64,000 nt of DNA. Origin: Pantoea sp. 18069 (GTDB taxonomy: Bacteria > Pseudomonadota > Gammaproteobacteria > Burkholderiales > Burkholderiaceae_C). Where the stretch lies: contig NZ_CACSJA010000001.1 of NCBI RefSeq assembly GCF_902706035.1, forward strand, positions 62,001 to 126,000, in the 5' to 3' direction. Shown here piece by piece: positions 8,873 through 17,117 of the stretch. The position numbers were made by a program, and so were the translations under genes. How positions within the stretch are numbered: the first letter of the stretch is position 1; the number at the start of each line of letters is the position of its first letter. The notes under the pieces are model-generated. The model searched no databases, was not told where the DNA came from, and saw only the letters and a program-made list of their open reading frames with translations.

Positions 8873-11722
8873 ATGTCCGATCAAGCCAAAAATTCTCCCG
8901 CCGCTGCCAGCTATCGCAGCACCCTGAACATGCCCGACACCCCGTTTCCCATGCGCGGCGACCTGCCCAAGCGCGAAGCGGGCTGGGCACAGGAATGGGA
9001 CGACAAGGGCATCTACAAGAAGCTGCGCGACGCCCGCTGCGGCGCGCCCAAGTTCATCCTGCACGACGGCCCGCCGTACGCCAACGGCCAGATCCACATC
9101 GGCCATGCGGTCAACAAGGTGCTCAAGGACATGATCGTCAAGAGCCGCCAGCTCGAAGGCTTTGACGCGCTCTACGTGCCGGGCTGGGACTGCCACGGCC
9201 TGCCGATCGAGAACGCGATCGAGAAGCTGCACGGCCGCAACCTGCCGCGCGACGAGATGCAGGCCAAGAGCCGGGCCTTCGCGACCGCGCAGATTGCCCA
9301 GCAGATGGCCGACTTCAAGCGCCTGGGCGTGCTCGGCGACTGGGACAACCCGTACAAGACCATGAACTACGCCAACGAGGCCGCGGAACTGCGCGCCCTG
9401 AAGCGCGTCATGGAGCGCGGCTATGTCTACCGCGGCCTCAAGCCCGTGTACTGGTGCTTCGACTGCGGCTCGTCGCTGGCCGAGTTCGAGATCGAATATG
9501 CCGACAAGAAGAGCCAGACGCTGGACGTGATGTTCCCCACGGCCGAGCCCGAAAAGCTGGCCGCGGCATTTGGCCTGCCCGCGCTCACCAAGCCGGCCGC
9601 CATCGTCATCTGGACCACGACCGCCTGGACCATCCCCGCGAACCAGGCGCTCAACGTCAACCCGGCGCTCGAGTACAGCCTGGTCGACACCGAGCGCGGC
9701 CTGCTGATCGTCGCCAGCGCGCTGGTGGGCAAGTGCCTGGAACGCTGGGCCCTGACGGGCAGCGTCGTCGCCACGGCGCTGGGCGAAAAGCTGGACCACC
9801 TGAACTTCCGCCACCCGCTGGCCGAAGTCGACGCCGGCTTCGACCGCCTGTCGCCGGTGTATCTGGCCGACTACGCGACGGCCGACGACGGCACGGGTAT
9901 CGTGCATTCGTCGCCCGCCTATGGCGTGGATGACTTCAACTCCTGCGTCGCCAACGGCCTGGAGTACGACAACATCCTCAACCCCGTGCAGGGCAACGGC
10001 GTCTACGCGCCCGAGCTGGCGCTGTTCGCCGGCCAGCATATCTGGAAGGCCGCGCCGGTCATCATCGAGACGCTGCGCGAAGCCGGCCGCCTGCTCGACA
10101 GCCAGACCATCAGCCACAGCTACCCGCATTGCTGGCGCCACAAGACGCCGGTGATCTACCGCGCCGCGGCCCAGTGGTTCGTGCGCATGGACGAGGGCGA
10201 AGGCGTGTTCACCAAGGACAAGGCACCGGGCACGCTGCGCGAGACCGCGCTGGCGGCGATCGAGCAGACGCAGTTCTACCCCGAGAACGGCAAGGAACGC
10301 CTGCGCGCGATGATCGCCGGGCGCCCCGACTGGTGCATCTCGCGCCAGCGCAGCTGGGGCGTGCCCCTGCCCTTCTTCCTGCATGTGGACTCGGGTGAAC
10401 TGCACCCGCGCACCATGGAAATCATCGACCAGGCCGCGGCCATGATCGAGCAAGGCGGCATCGAGGCCTGGAGCCGCGTGAGCGCCGAAGACATCCTCGG
10501 CGCCGAGGAAGCCGCCCAGTACACCAAGAGCACCGACATCCTCGAAGTCTGGTTCGACTCGGGCTCGACGTTCTGGCATGTGATGCGCGGCACCCACCCC
10601 GACATGCACCACGACAGCGGCCCCGAAGCCGACCTGTACCTCGAAGGCCATGACCAGCACCGCGGCTGGTTCCACTCGTCGCTGCTGCTGGCCTCGGCCA
10701 TCTACGGCCGTGCGCCCTACCGCGGCCTGCTGACCCACGGCTTCACCGTCGACGGCCAGGGCAAGAAGATGAGCAAGTCGGTGGGCAACACGGTCGCGCC
10801 CCAGGACGTGTCGAGCAAGCTGGGCGCGGAAATCATCCGCCTGTGGGTGGCTTCTACCGACTACTCGGGCGACCTGGCGATCGACGACAAGATCCTGGCG
10901 CGCGTGGTCGATGCCTACCGCCGCATCCGCAACACGCTGCGCTTCCTGCTGGCCAACGTCAGCGACTTCGACCCCGCCAACGACAGCGTGCCTTTCGCGC
11001 AGATGCTCGAGATCGACCGCTACGCCCTGGCGCGCGCACACCAGCTGCAGACCGAGATCATCGGCCACTACCAGGCCTACGAGTTCCACCCGGCGGTCGC
11101 CAAGCTGCAGCTGTACTGCTCCGAAGACCTGGGCGGCTTCTACCTCGACGTGCTCAAGGACCGCCTGTACACCAGCGCGCCCAAGAGCCTGGCGCGGCGT
11201 TCGGCGCAGACCGCGCTGTGGCAGATCACGCATGCCATGCTGCGCTGGATGGCGCCGTTCCTGTCGTTCACGGCCGAGGAAGCCTGGAAGATCTTTGGCG
11301 ACAGCGAAACCATTTTCCTCGAGAAGTTCAGCGACCTGCCCGCGGGCGACGCCGCGCTGCTGGCCAAGTGGGCGCGCATCCGCGAGATCCGCGACCTGGT
11401 CAACAAGGACATCGAAGCCGTGCGCACCACGGGCCAGGTCGGCTCGTCGCTGCAGGCCGAAGTCACGCTGGCTGCCGAGCCCGAAGACCTGGCGCTGCTG
11501 CAAAGCCTGGGCGACGACCTGAAGTTCGTGTTGATCACGTCGGCGGCGCAGGCCGTGACGGGCGCTTCGCTGCAGTCGAGCGTCGCGCCCAGCGCGCACC
11601 AGAAGTGCGAGCGCTGCTGGCACTACCGCGAAGACGTGGGCGTCAACCCCGCCCATCCGACGCTGTGCGGCCGCTGCGACAGCAATCTGCATGGCGCCGG
11701 CGAAAGCCGTACGGTCGCCTGA
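8873..11722 (+). CDS. ileS: Isoleucyl-tRNA synthetase
   Basis: 949-residue class I aminoacyl-tRNA synthetase that charges tRNA-Ile. It shows the HIGH motif as HIGH (75-78), WDCHGLPIE shortly after, the editing domain in the middle, KMSKS (about 632-636) and a C-terminal zinc finger CERCWHY...CGRC. I chose the ATG at 8873 ([11 protein letters not shown]); a TTG twelve bases upstream is a less likely start. The stop overlaps the lspA start as TGATG, so the two are translationally coupled. Confidence 0.97.
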   Translation: MSDQAKNSPAAASYRSTLNMPDTPFPMRGDLPKREAGWAQEWDDKGIYKKLRDARCGAPKFILHDGPPYANGQIHIGHAVNKVLKDMIVKSRQLEGFDALYVPGWDCHGLPIENAIEKLHGRNLPRDEMQAKSRAFATAQIAQQMADFKRLGVLGDWDNPYKTMNYANEAAELRALKRVMERGYVYRGLKPVYWCFDCGSSLAEFEIEYADKKSQTLDVMFPTAEPEKLAAAFGLPALTKPAAIVIWTTTAWTIPANQALNVNPALEYSLVDTERGLLIVASALVGKCLERWALTGSVVATALGEKLDHLNFRHPLAEVDAGFDRLSPVYLADYATADDGTGIVHSSPAYGVDDFNSCVANGLEYDNILNPVQGNGVYAPELALFAGQHIWKAAPVIIETLREAGRLLDSQTISHSYPHCWRHKTPVIYRAAAQWFVRMDEGEGVFTKDKAPGTLRETALAAIEQTQFYPENGKERLRAMIAGRPDWCISRQRSWGVPLPFFLHVDSGELHPRTMEIIDQAAAMIEQGGIEAWSRVSAEDILGAEEAAQYTKSTDILEVWFDSGSTFWHVMRGTHPDMHHDSGPEADLYLEGHDQHRGWFHSSLLLASAIYGRAPYRGLLTHGFTVDGQGKKMSKSVGNTVAPQDVSSKLGAEIIRLWVASTDYSGDLAIDDKILARVVDAYRRIRNTLRFLLANVSDFDPANDSVPFAQMLEIDRYALARAHQLQTEIIGHYQAYEFHPAVAKLQLYCSEDLGGFYLDVLKDRLYTSAPKSLARRSAQTALWQITHAMLRWMAPFLSFTAEEAWKIFGDSETIFLEKFSDLPAGDAALLAKWARIREIRDLVNKDIEAVRTTGQVGSSLQAEVTLAAEPEDLALLQSLGDDLKFVLITSAAQAVTGASLQSSVAPSAHQKCERCWHYREDVGVNPAHPTLCGRCDSNLHGAGESRTVA

Positions 11723-12228
11723 TGGTCACGACCTTCTCCACCCGTTCGCGCCCGGCCCTCTGGCCGTGGCTGCTGTGGGCGCTGCTGCTGATCGTCGTCG
11801 ACCAGCTCACCAAGCAGTGGATACTGCAGTACTACCAGCTCGGCGACTTCACGCCGATCACGGGCTTCTTCAACATCGTGCGCGCGCACAATACCGGCGC
11901 GGCCTTCTCCTTCCTGGCCGACGCCGGCGGCTGGCAGCGCTGGCTGTTCACCGCCATCGGCGTGGTCGCGACGGTGGTCATCGTCTGGCAGCTGCACGCC
12001 CACCGCGGCCAGCGCCTGCTGGGCCTGGCGCTGGCAAGCATCCTGGGCGGCGCAATCGGCAACGTGGTCGACCGCCTGCAGCACGGCTATGTGGTCGACT
12101 TTCTCGACTTCTACTGGGGAACTTCGCACTTCCCGGCGTTCAATGTGGCCGACATGGCGATCAGCATTGGCGCGGTGCTGCTGATCCTGGATGAGCTGCG
12201 CAGGATGAGAAAAAAGAGCAACGCCTGA
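11722..12228 (+). CDS. lspA: Lipoprotein signal peptidase (signal peptidase II)
   Basis: 168 residues, four TM helices. It cleaves signal peptides of prolipoproteins in the inner membrane. The conserved aspartates are in [10 protein letters not shown] and FNVADMAI, and the early VDQLTK and NTGAAFSF motifs are present. The start ATG overlaps the ileS stop by one base. Normal family length. Confidence 0.95.
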   Translation: MVTTFSTRSRPALWPWLLWALLLIVVDQLTKQWILQYYQLGDFTPITGFFNIVRAHNTGAAFSFLADAGGWQRWLFTAIGVVATVVIVWQLHAHRGQRLLGLALASILGGAIGNVVDRLQHGYVVDFLDFYWGTSHFPAFNVADMAISIGAVLLILDELRRMRKKSNA

Positions 12229-12288
12229 ATTGGGAGCTGGCCTGCCCCATGCCTATGGGACAGGCGGTTCATCCTTCTATCCGTCTAT

Positions 12289-12363
12289 CCTTCAACAGGC
12301 TCGGGACGCAGTACGAACGGTTAAAAAACCCTCGCTACCGTTCGTCCTGAGCCCGTCAAAGGG
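12289..12363. repeat. REP-like palindromic element (copy A)
   Basis: Two arms, 12289-12321 and 12337-12363, are near-perfect reverse complements (core CCTTCAACAGGCTCGGGAC and GTCCTGAGCCCGTCAAAGG) around an AT-rich loop. The same core occurs near 14211-14246 and 31574-31600. It follows lspA and may act as a terminator. The rest of the 292-base gap (12229-12520) holds the phased repeats and promoter listed separately. Confidence 0.65.
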
Positions 12364-12432
12364 CATTTCAGTGCGGGTTTTCCCGGTACCCAGCGCAAGC
12401 AGGCACCGCTCCAACCTGGTGCCACGTAGGCC

Positions 12433-12460
12433 AAACGCGCATAAACGCACACAAACGCGC
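12433..12460 (+). promoter_or_regulatory. Three AAACGCRC direct repeats with 10-bp period
   Basis: AAACGCGC, AAACGCAC and AAACGCGC start at 12433, 12443 and 12453, an exact one-helical-turn spacing. They lie 40-70 bases upstream of a TATAGT element at 12501-12506, in front of the Na/Pi cotransporter gene. This looks like an activator site. It does not match the PhoB box consensus. Confidence 0.45.
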
Positions 12461-12500
12461 CATTTCAACCATATTTGTGGCATAGGCACAACAATCGCGC

Positions 12501-12506
12501 TATAGT
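12501..12506 (+). promoter_or_regulatory. Putative -10 box of the Na/Pi cotransporter gene
   Basis: TATAGT ends 14 bases before the ATG, so a transcript would have a leader of only about 8 bases and no room for a ribosome-binding site. A possible -35 (TTGTGG, 12475-12480) is 20 bases upstream, which is too far, fitting an activator-dependent promoter. Tentative. Confidence 0.35.
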
Positions 12507-12520
12507 GACCGGTTCTGCCC

Positions 12521-14182
12521 ATGAAACACTTACTCAACCTACTGGCCGCCGTCGCACTGCTCGTGTGGGGCACCCACATGGTTCGAACCGGGGTCTTGCG
12601 CGTCTTCGGTGCGAACCTGCGCAACCTGCTTGCCCGCAGCATGGGCAACCGCTTTTCCGCGGTGCTCTCGGGGATAGGCGTGACCGCGCTCGTGCAGTCA
12701 AGCACGGCCACCTCGCTGATGACTTCGTCCTTCGTGGGCCAGGGCCTGATCACGCTGCCCGCCGCGCTGGCCGTGATGCGCGGCGCCGATGTCGGCACGG
12801 CGATGATGTCGGTGCTGTTTGCGACCGACCTGTCGTGGCTCTCACCGCTGTTGATTTTCGTCGGCGTGGTGCTGTTCATCACGCGCCAGGACAGCACGCC
12901 CGGACGCATAGGCCGGGTGCTGATCGGCCTGGGCGTGATGCTGCTGGCACTGCGCCTGGTCGTCGAAGCCACCGAGCCGCTGGTTGAATCCAACGTCATC
13001 CGCACGCTGCTCGGCTCCATGAGCAGCGATATCTTCCTCGAACTGCTGATGGGCGCGGTGCTCGCGGTCATGGCCTATTCCAGCCTGGCCATCGTGCTGT
13101 TGATTGCTGCCATGGCCAGCTCCGGCGCGGTGCCGCTCGAAGTGGCCCTGGGCCTGGCGCTGGGAGCGAACCTGGGCAGCGGTCTGGTGGCCGTGCTGAC
13201 CACGGCCAAGTCCAGCGTCGAAGTGCGCCAGGTGACCATAGGCAACATGCTGTTCAAGATCATGGGGGTCGCGCTGGCGCTGCCCGCCATCGGGCTGTGG
13301 ATGCAGCATGTGCGGCCCATCATCGGCGACGGCGCGCGCAACGTGGTGCTGTTCCACCTCGCGTTCAACATCTTCAACACGCTGTTCTTCATAGGCATGA
13401 CCAACATGGTCGCCAAATGGGTGATCGCGTTGCTGCCCAAGCCCGCACCGGACTCGGGCAATCCGCTGCGTCCGCGCCACCTCGACGCTTCGGCGCTGGC
13501 CACGCCGTCGCTGGCCATTTCCTGCGCCGCACGCGAAGCGCTGCACCAGGCCGATATCGTCGAAGCCATGCTGATCGGCATGCACAAGGTCGTGGTCAAC
13601 GACGACCTCAAGCTTTCGGCGGAGTTGCGCCATCTCGACGACACGGTCGACGAACTGTACTCGGCGATCAAGTACTACATGACCAAGATCTCGCGCGCCG
13701 AACTCGACGAGAAGGAAGGCCAGCGCTGGACCGAAGTCATCAGCTTCACCATCAACATGGAGCAGATCGGTGACCTGATCGAGCGCGTGCTGCAGGACAT
13801 TGAAAGCAAGAAGATCAAGAAGGGCCGGCAGTTCTCGGCAGCCGGCATGCAGGAAATCAACGACCTGCACGCGCGTCTGCTCGACAACCTGCGGCTGGCG
13901 ATGAGCGTATTCCTCACCGGCAATGTGCGCGACGCGCACAAGCTGCTCGAGGAAAAGGCACGTTTTCGCGATCTGGAGCTGGCCTACTCGGCCTCGCACC
14001 TCGCGCGGCTGTCGGACAACACCATGCCCAGCATCGAGACCAGCTCGCTGCACATCGACCTGATCAGCGAACTCAAGCGCATCAATTCGCTGCTGTGCTC
14101 GGTGGCCTACCCCATTCTGGAAACGGCCGGCGCACTGGCGCCCAGCCGGTTGCGCGAAACGCCGCTACCGCAGCAAGACTGA
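12521..14182 (+). CDS. Na/Pi cotransporter family protein with C-terminal PhoU-like domain
   Basis: 553 residues. About eight to nine TM helices in the first 310 residues form the Na/Pi cotransporter (NptA/YjbB) fold, with the signature ALVQSSTATSLMTSSF near residue 60 and a weaker second copy (AYSSLAIVLLIAAM) that lacks the glutamine. Residues about 340-540 are a soluble helical PhoU-like domain. It probably moves phosphate across the inner membrane. No SD sequence precedes the ATG at 12521. It converges on the NUDIX gene with a REP-like hairpin between them. Confidence 0.88.
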   Translation: MKHLLNLLAAVALLVWGTHMVRTGVLRVFGANLRNLLARSMGNRFSAVLSGIGVTALVQSSTATSLMTSSFVGQGLITLPAALAVMRGADVGTAMMSVLFATDLSWLSPLLIFVGVVLFITRQDSTPGRIGRVLIGLGVMLLALRLVVEATEPLVESNVIRTLLGSMSSDIFLELLMGAVLAVMAYSSLAIVLLIAAMASSGAVPLEVALGLALGANLGSGLVAVLTTAKSSVEVRQVTIGNMLFKIMGVALALPAIGLWMQHVRPIIGDGARNVVLFHLAFNIFNTLFFIGMTNMVAKWVIALLPKPAPDSGNPLRPRHLDASALATPSLAISCAAREALHQADIVEAMLIGMHKVVVNDDLKLSAELRHLDDTVDELYSAIKYYMTKISRAELDEKEGQRWTEVISFTINMEQIGDLIERVLQDIESKKIKKGRQFSAAGMQEINDLHARLLDNLRLAMSVFLTGNVRDAHKLLEEKARFRDLELAYSASHLARLSDNTMPSIETSSLHIDLISELKRINSLLCSVAYPILETAGALAPSRLRETPLPQQD

Positions 14183-14210
14183 ATTGCTGCGCCGCCGGGG
14201 CGCAGCCACA

Positions 14211-14246
14211 TCCTTCGACCAGGGCCTGTCGAAGGATGAACGGGCC
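14211..14246. repeat. REP-like palindrome (copy B), likely bidirectional terminator
   Basis: TCCTTCGACC...TGTCGAAGGA (14211-14236) is an inverted repeat lying between the convergent Na/Pi and NUDIX genes. Read on the minus strand it matches the TTCATCCTTCGACAGG core of the element near 12.3 kb. No long T-run follows. Confidence 0.6.
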
Positions 14247-14254
14247 GCGCCCGC

Positions 14255-15082
14255 CTACCAGCCCCAATAACCCGCCCACACCAGCGCCGCCTCGGGCGTG
14301 AATTTTTCCTCGCTGGCCCAGGCCTGGACCTGTTCGGTCGGCAGCAGCGCAAAGCCCTGGACTTCTCCGTCCTGGTTGTCGGGCGCCACGCCGTCGGGCA
14401 CGGCCGCCACATACCAGTGGATGCGCTCGTGGATATAGCCGCAGCCATCGCCTTCGTCGCTGGGCTGGACCAGGTCGAAGAAGCCGCCGTAGCGCAAACC
14501 CTGCAGCGCCGCCAGGCGCAGGCCGGCCTCTTCCCAGGTCTCGCGCGCGAGCGCGGTGTCGAGGCTGTCATCCGCGGACACCATGCCGCCCATCAGCGTG
14601 TCCCAGCGGTTGGGGAACATCGCCTTGTCGGCCGCGCGCTGCTGCACCCAGAGCCGGCCATCGGGCGCGACGCCGACCAGGTGCACGGCCTGGGTGGCAA
14701 TGCCCAGCACGCGCACCGCACCGCGCTCCACGGTCGCGATGCGCTCGCCTTCGGGGTTGCGCACGGCGAGCTGCTCGTCGCGCCACGGGCCGCAGCGGCC
14801 ATCGGCGCGCAGCACCTGGGCCAGCCGGTTCAGCAGCGCCAGCGTGGCGCCATCGCCAGCCTCGGCCTGCAGCCACCAGCTGGTTTCACCCGCGGCGCTG
14901 CGCGCCGCGATGTCGATGCCCATGGCCCGCAGATTGTCCAGCCCCAGATCGGGCAGCAAGCCGCGCTGCACCGACCCCACGACCTGGCCCGCGACATACA
15001 GCGCTTCACGCGGCTGCAGCGCCGGCGCGCAGGCAATGGCGCGGGTGCGCGCGACCCAGTCGGGAACCGGTACTGCGCTCAT
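14255..15082 (-). CDS. NUDIX hydrolase with N-terminal DUF4743 domain
   Basis: 275 residues. The first ~120 residues resemble the DUF4743 domain found in front of NUDIX domains in thiamine-pyrophosphokinase-related proteins. The NUDIX box is at about 166-188 (GMVSADDSL...ARETWEEAGL), with Asp replacing the usual Glu at its seventh position while RETWEEAGL is intact. Substrate unknown. The ATG at 15080-15082 overlaps the stop of the quinone oxidoreductase gene (ATGA), so both are made from one mRNA. Confidence 0.85.
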   Translation of the reverse strand: MSAVPVPDWVARTRAIACAPALQPREALYVAGQVVGSVQRGLLPDLGLDNLRAMGIDIAARSAAGETSWWLQAEAGDGATLALLNRLAQVLRADGRCGPWRDEQLAVRNPEGERIATVERGAVRVLGIATQAVHLVGVAPDGRLWVQQRAADKAMFPNRWDTLMGGMVSADDSLDTALARETWEEAGLRLAALQGLRYGGFFDLVQPSDEGDGCGYIHERIHWYVAAVPDGVAPDNQDGEVQGFALLPTEQVQAWASEEKFTPEAALVWAGYWGW

Positions 15083-16065
15083 AAGGTCAGGATCGTCGAG
15101 CCCGTGGTCTTGCGCGCCTCGAGGTCGCGATGCGCCTGCTGGATATCGCGCAGCGCATAGCGCTGGGCAATGTGGATCTTGACGGCGCCGCTTTGCACCA
15201 CGGCAAACAGGTCGTCGGCCATGGCCTGGCAGGATTCGCGCGTGGCGATGTGGCTGTAGACCGACTGGCGCGTAACGTACAGCGAGCGCGCCGCCAGCAG
15301 CGACGGCGCGAACGCCGGCACCGGCCCCGAGGCATTGCCGAAGCAGACCATCAGGCCGAAGGTGCGCAGGCATTGCAGCGAGCCTTCCCAGGTGTCCTTG
15401 CCCACCGAGTCATAGACGACTTTCACGCCTTCGCCGCCCGTGATCTCGCGCACGCGCGCGGCAAAATCTTCACTGCGGTAGTTGATGGCATGCGCGGCGC
15501 CATTGTCGAGCGCGAGCTGGCATTTCTCGTCGCTGCCGGCCGTCGCGATCAGGCGCAGGCCCAGGGCGCGTGCCCACTGGCAGGCAATCAGGCCGACACC
15601 GCCGGCGGCCGCATGGAACAGCACGAAGTCGCCCGCGACCAGGCCTTCGACCGGCTTGACCTTCTTGAGCAGGTACTGCACCGTCAGGCCCTTGAGCATC
15701 ATCGCCGCGCCGGTCTCGAAACCGATGTCGTCCGGCAGGCGGCAGACGCGGTCGGCCGGCATGACCCGGACTTCGCAGTACGCGCCCGGCGGATTGCTGG
15801 TGTAGGCCGCGCGGTCGCCGACCTGCAGATGCTGCACGCCAGCGCCCACGGCCTCGATCACGCCCGCGGCCTCCATGCCCAGGTTCAAGGGCATGGGCAG
15901 CGGGTACAGGCCGCTGCGCTGGTAGACATCGATGAAGTTGAGCCCCACCGCCTTGTGGCGTATGCGCACTTCACCCGCGCCCGGTTCGCCTACCGCGACC
16001 TGGACCAGCTGCAACTGTTCGGGACCGCCGGGTGCGGCGATTTGCACTGCCATGTTCATAGCCAT
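15079..16065 (-). CDS. qor: Quinone oxidoreductase (zeta-crystallin type, NADPH-dependent)
   Basis: 328 residues of the zinc-free medium-chain dehydrogenase family, which reduces quinones with NADPH. Family motifs: GLNFIDVYQRSGLYP (42-56), GMEAAGVIEAVG, and the nucleotide-binding HAAAGGVG (151-158). The start at 16063-16065 has GAGGAG five bases upstream; an internal Met two codons later is also possible. The frame stays open far upstream through the structured RNA element, but that part shows no family similarity. Translationally coupled to the NUDIX gene downstream. Confidence 0.9.
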   Translation of the reverse strand: MAMNMAVQIAAPGGPEQLQLVQVAVGEPGAGEVRIRHKAVGLNFIDVYQRSGLYPLPMPLNLGMEAAGVIEAVGAGVQHLQVGDRAAYTSNPPGAYCEVRVMPADRVCRLPDDIGFETGAAMMLKGLTVQYLLKKVKPVEGLVAGDFVLFHAAAGGVGLIACQWARALGLRLIATAGSDEKCQLALDNGAAHAINYRSEDFAARVREITGGEGVKVVYDSVGKDTWEGSLQCLRTFGLMVCFGNASGPVPAFAPSLLAARSLYVTRQSVYSHIATRESCQAMADDLFAVVQSGAVKIHIAQRYALRDIQQAHRDLEARKTTGSTILTL

Positions 16066-16084
16066 CGTCTCCTCGAAGCTCACG

Positions 16085-16114
16085 ATAAAGAACAGCCCGG
16101 TACGCTGACCGGGC
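16085..16114 (-). terminator. Intrinsic terminator upstream of the quinone oxidoreductase
   Basis: On the minus strand GCCCGGT pairs with ACCGGGC around a 6-base loop (16095-16114), followed by TGTTCTTTA. It sits after the structured RNA element and just before the SD of the oxidoreductase gene. It either ends the SDR transcript or acts as a regulated (attenuator) terminator. Confidence 0.6.
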
Positions 16115-16124
16115 AGATACCTAA

Positions 16125-16242
16125 GCGGCCAACACAACCCAGCAAATCGAAGATTTGCGGTTGAGGCTAGGCGCGGTGCCGCAGACAGTGCGAATAGCAC
16201 GGCAAGGCACAGCAACGACGCCTCAAGGGTTGTGTTGGTCGC
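16125..16242 (-). ncRNA. Candidate structured RNA (three-way junction), unknown class
   Basis: A closing stem P1 pairs 16227-16242 with 16125-16140 (15 of 16 positions complementary). Inside it are P2 (GCCTCAA 16220-16226 with TTGAGGC 16161-16167), an arm in P2 (16206-16210 with 16176-16180, then 16197-16200 with 16188-16191), and hairpin P3 (GCAAATC 16142-16148 with GATTTGC 16152-16158, 3-base loop). It begins 2 bases after the SDR stop codon and is followed on the minus strand by a terminator and then the oxidoreductase start. This could be a riboswitch-like leader, a 3'-UTR-derived small RNA, or a structured 3' end. I could not match it to 6S, SRP, TPP or another known class by eye. Confidence 0.5.
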
Positions 16243-16244
16243 TC

Positions 16245-17042
16245 TTAAAAGCTGCCTGGGTACAGACCGCCGTCGGGCAGGATATTCTGGCCCGTCATAT
16301 AGCCCGCATGCTGGCTGCACAGGAAGGCGCAGATCGCACCGAACTCCTGCGCATTGCCGAAGCGCCTGGCGGGAATCTGCTTCATGCTGGCTTCGCTGAT
16401 CTCATCGATGCTCTTGCCGGTCTTGCTGGCCGCGGCCTGCATGGTGCCTTGCAGGCGGTCGGTCGCGAACTTGCCAGGCAGCAGGTTGTTGATGGTCACG
16501 CCCTTGCCCGCAATGGAGCTGCGCGCCGCGCCCGCGACAAAGCCGGTCAGGCCGCTGCGCGCGCCGTTCGACAGGCCCAGGATGTCGATAGGCGCCTTCA
16601 CGGCGCTCGAGGTGATGTTCACGATGCGACCGAAACCGCGTGCGGCCATGCCGTCCACGGTGGCCTTGATCAGCTCGATGGGCGTGAGCATGTTGGCGTC
16701 CACGGCCTTGATCCATGCGTCGCGGTCCCAGTCACGGAAGTCGCCGGGCGGCGGGCCGCCGGCATTGGTCACGACGATGTCGAAGTCCACGCCCGGGCCA
16801 CCGGCGGCCGACAGCACCGCAGCGCGGCCTTCGGGCGTGGTGATGTCGGCGGCGGCGGCAATCACCTTGCCCGCGCCCGGCAGCGCCGCCAGGCGCGCGG
16901 CGGCATCGGCCAGCGCCTCCGGATTGCGCGCGTTGATCACCAGGTTCACACCTTCACCGGCCAGCGCCTGCGCGCAGCCATAGCCCAGACCCTTGCTCGC
17001 GCCGCACACCAGCGCCCACTTGCCTGCAATACCCAAATCCAT
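16245..17042 (-). CDS. SDR-family oxidoreductase with altered active site
   Basis: 265 residues, Rossmann fold. Cofactor motif GASKGLG (14-20) and the NAGG motif (94-97, extended as GGPPPG) are intact. The active-site Ser is at about 145 (NITSSAV), but thirteen residues on, where Tyr is expected, the sequence reads LSNGAR: Ser158 replaces Tyr and Arg162 replaces Lys of YxxxK. This SN-x-x-R pattern is known from a divergent SDR subgroup often annotated as 3-oxoacyl reductases. The start ATG (17040-17042) begins MDLGIAGK. Upstream of the structured RNA and qor on the same strand. Confidence 0.85.
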   Translation of the reverse strand: MDLGIAGKWALVCGASKGLGYGCAQALAGEGVNLVINARNPEALADAAARLAALPGAGKVIAAAADITTPEGRAAVLSAAGGPGVDFDIVVTNAGGPPPGDFRDWDRDAWIKAVDANMLTPIELIKATVDGMAARGFGRIVNITSSAVKAPIDILGLSNGARSGLTGFVAGAARSSIAGKGVTINNLLPGKFATDRLQGTMQAAASKTGKSIDEISEASMKQIPARRFGNAQEFGAICAFLCSQHAGYMTGQNILPDGGLYPGSF

Positions 17043-17117
17043 GGAAAACCTCCGTTGCCGTTGAAAAATCGCGCGCCCTCTGAGCGCGCCTGCCATTGAA
17101 TATAGCCGCGACCGCGT

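Noticed and set aside
8345..11692. Very long open frame antisense to ileS (over 1100 codons)
   Set aside because: Its product is a low-complexity His/Arg/Ala/Gly/Val-rich string without any domain, typical of antisense shadows in GC-rich genes. ileS is unmistakable on the other strand.
12433..12460. CRISPR-like or PhoB-box array
   Set aside because: Repeat units are only 8 bases with a 10-base period and no spacers; the PhoB consensus is not met.
16125..16242. 6S RNA, SRP RNA or TPP riboswitch as identity of the structured element
   Set aside because: No large central bubble on both strands, no GGAA-capped long hairpin, and no TPP core sequence; pairing leaves no open bubble between P1 and P2.
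16066..16320. N-terminal extension of the quinone oxidoreductase through the structured region
   Set aside because: The frame is open, but family homology starts at MAMNMAVQ, a good SD is at that point, and the upstream DNA is better explained by paired RNA arms and a terminator.
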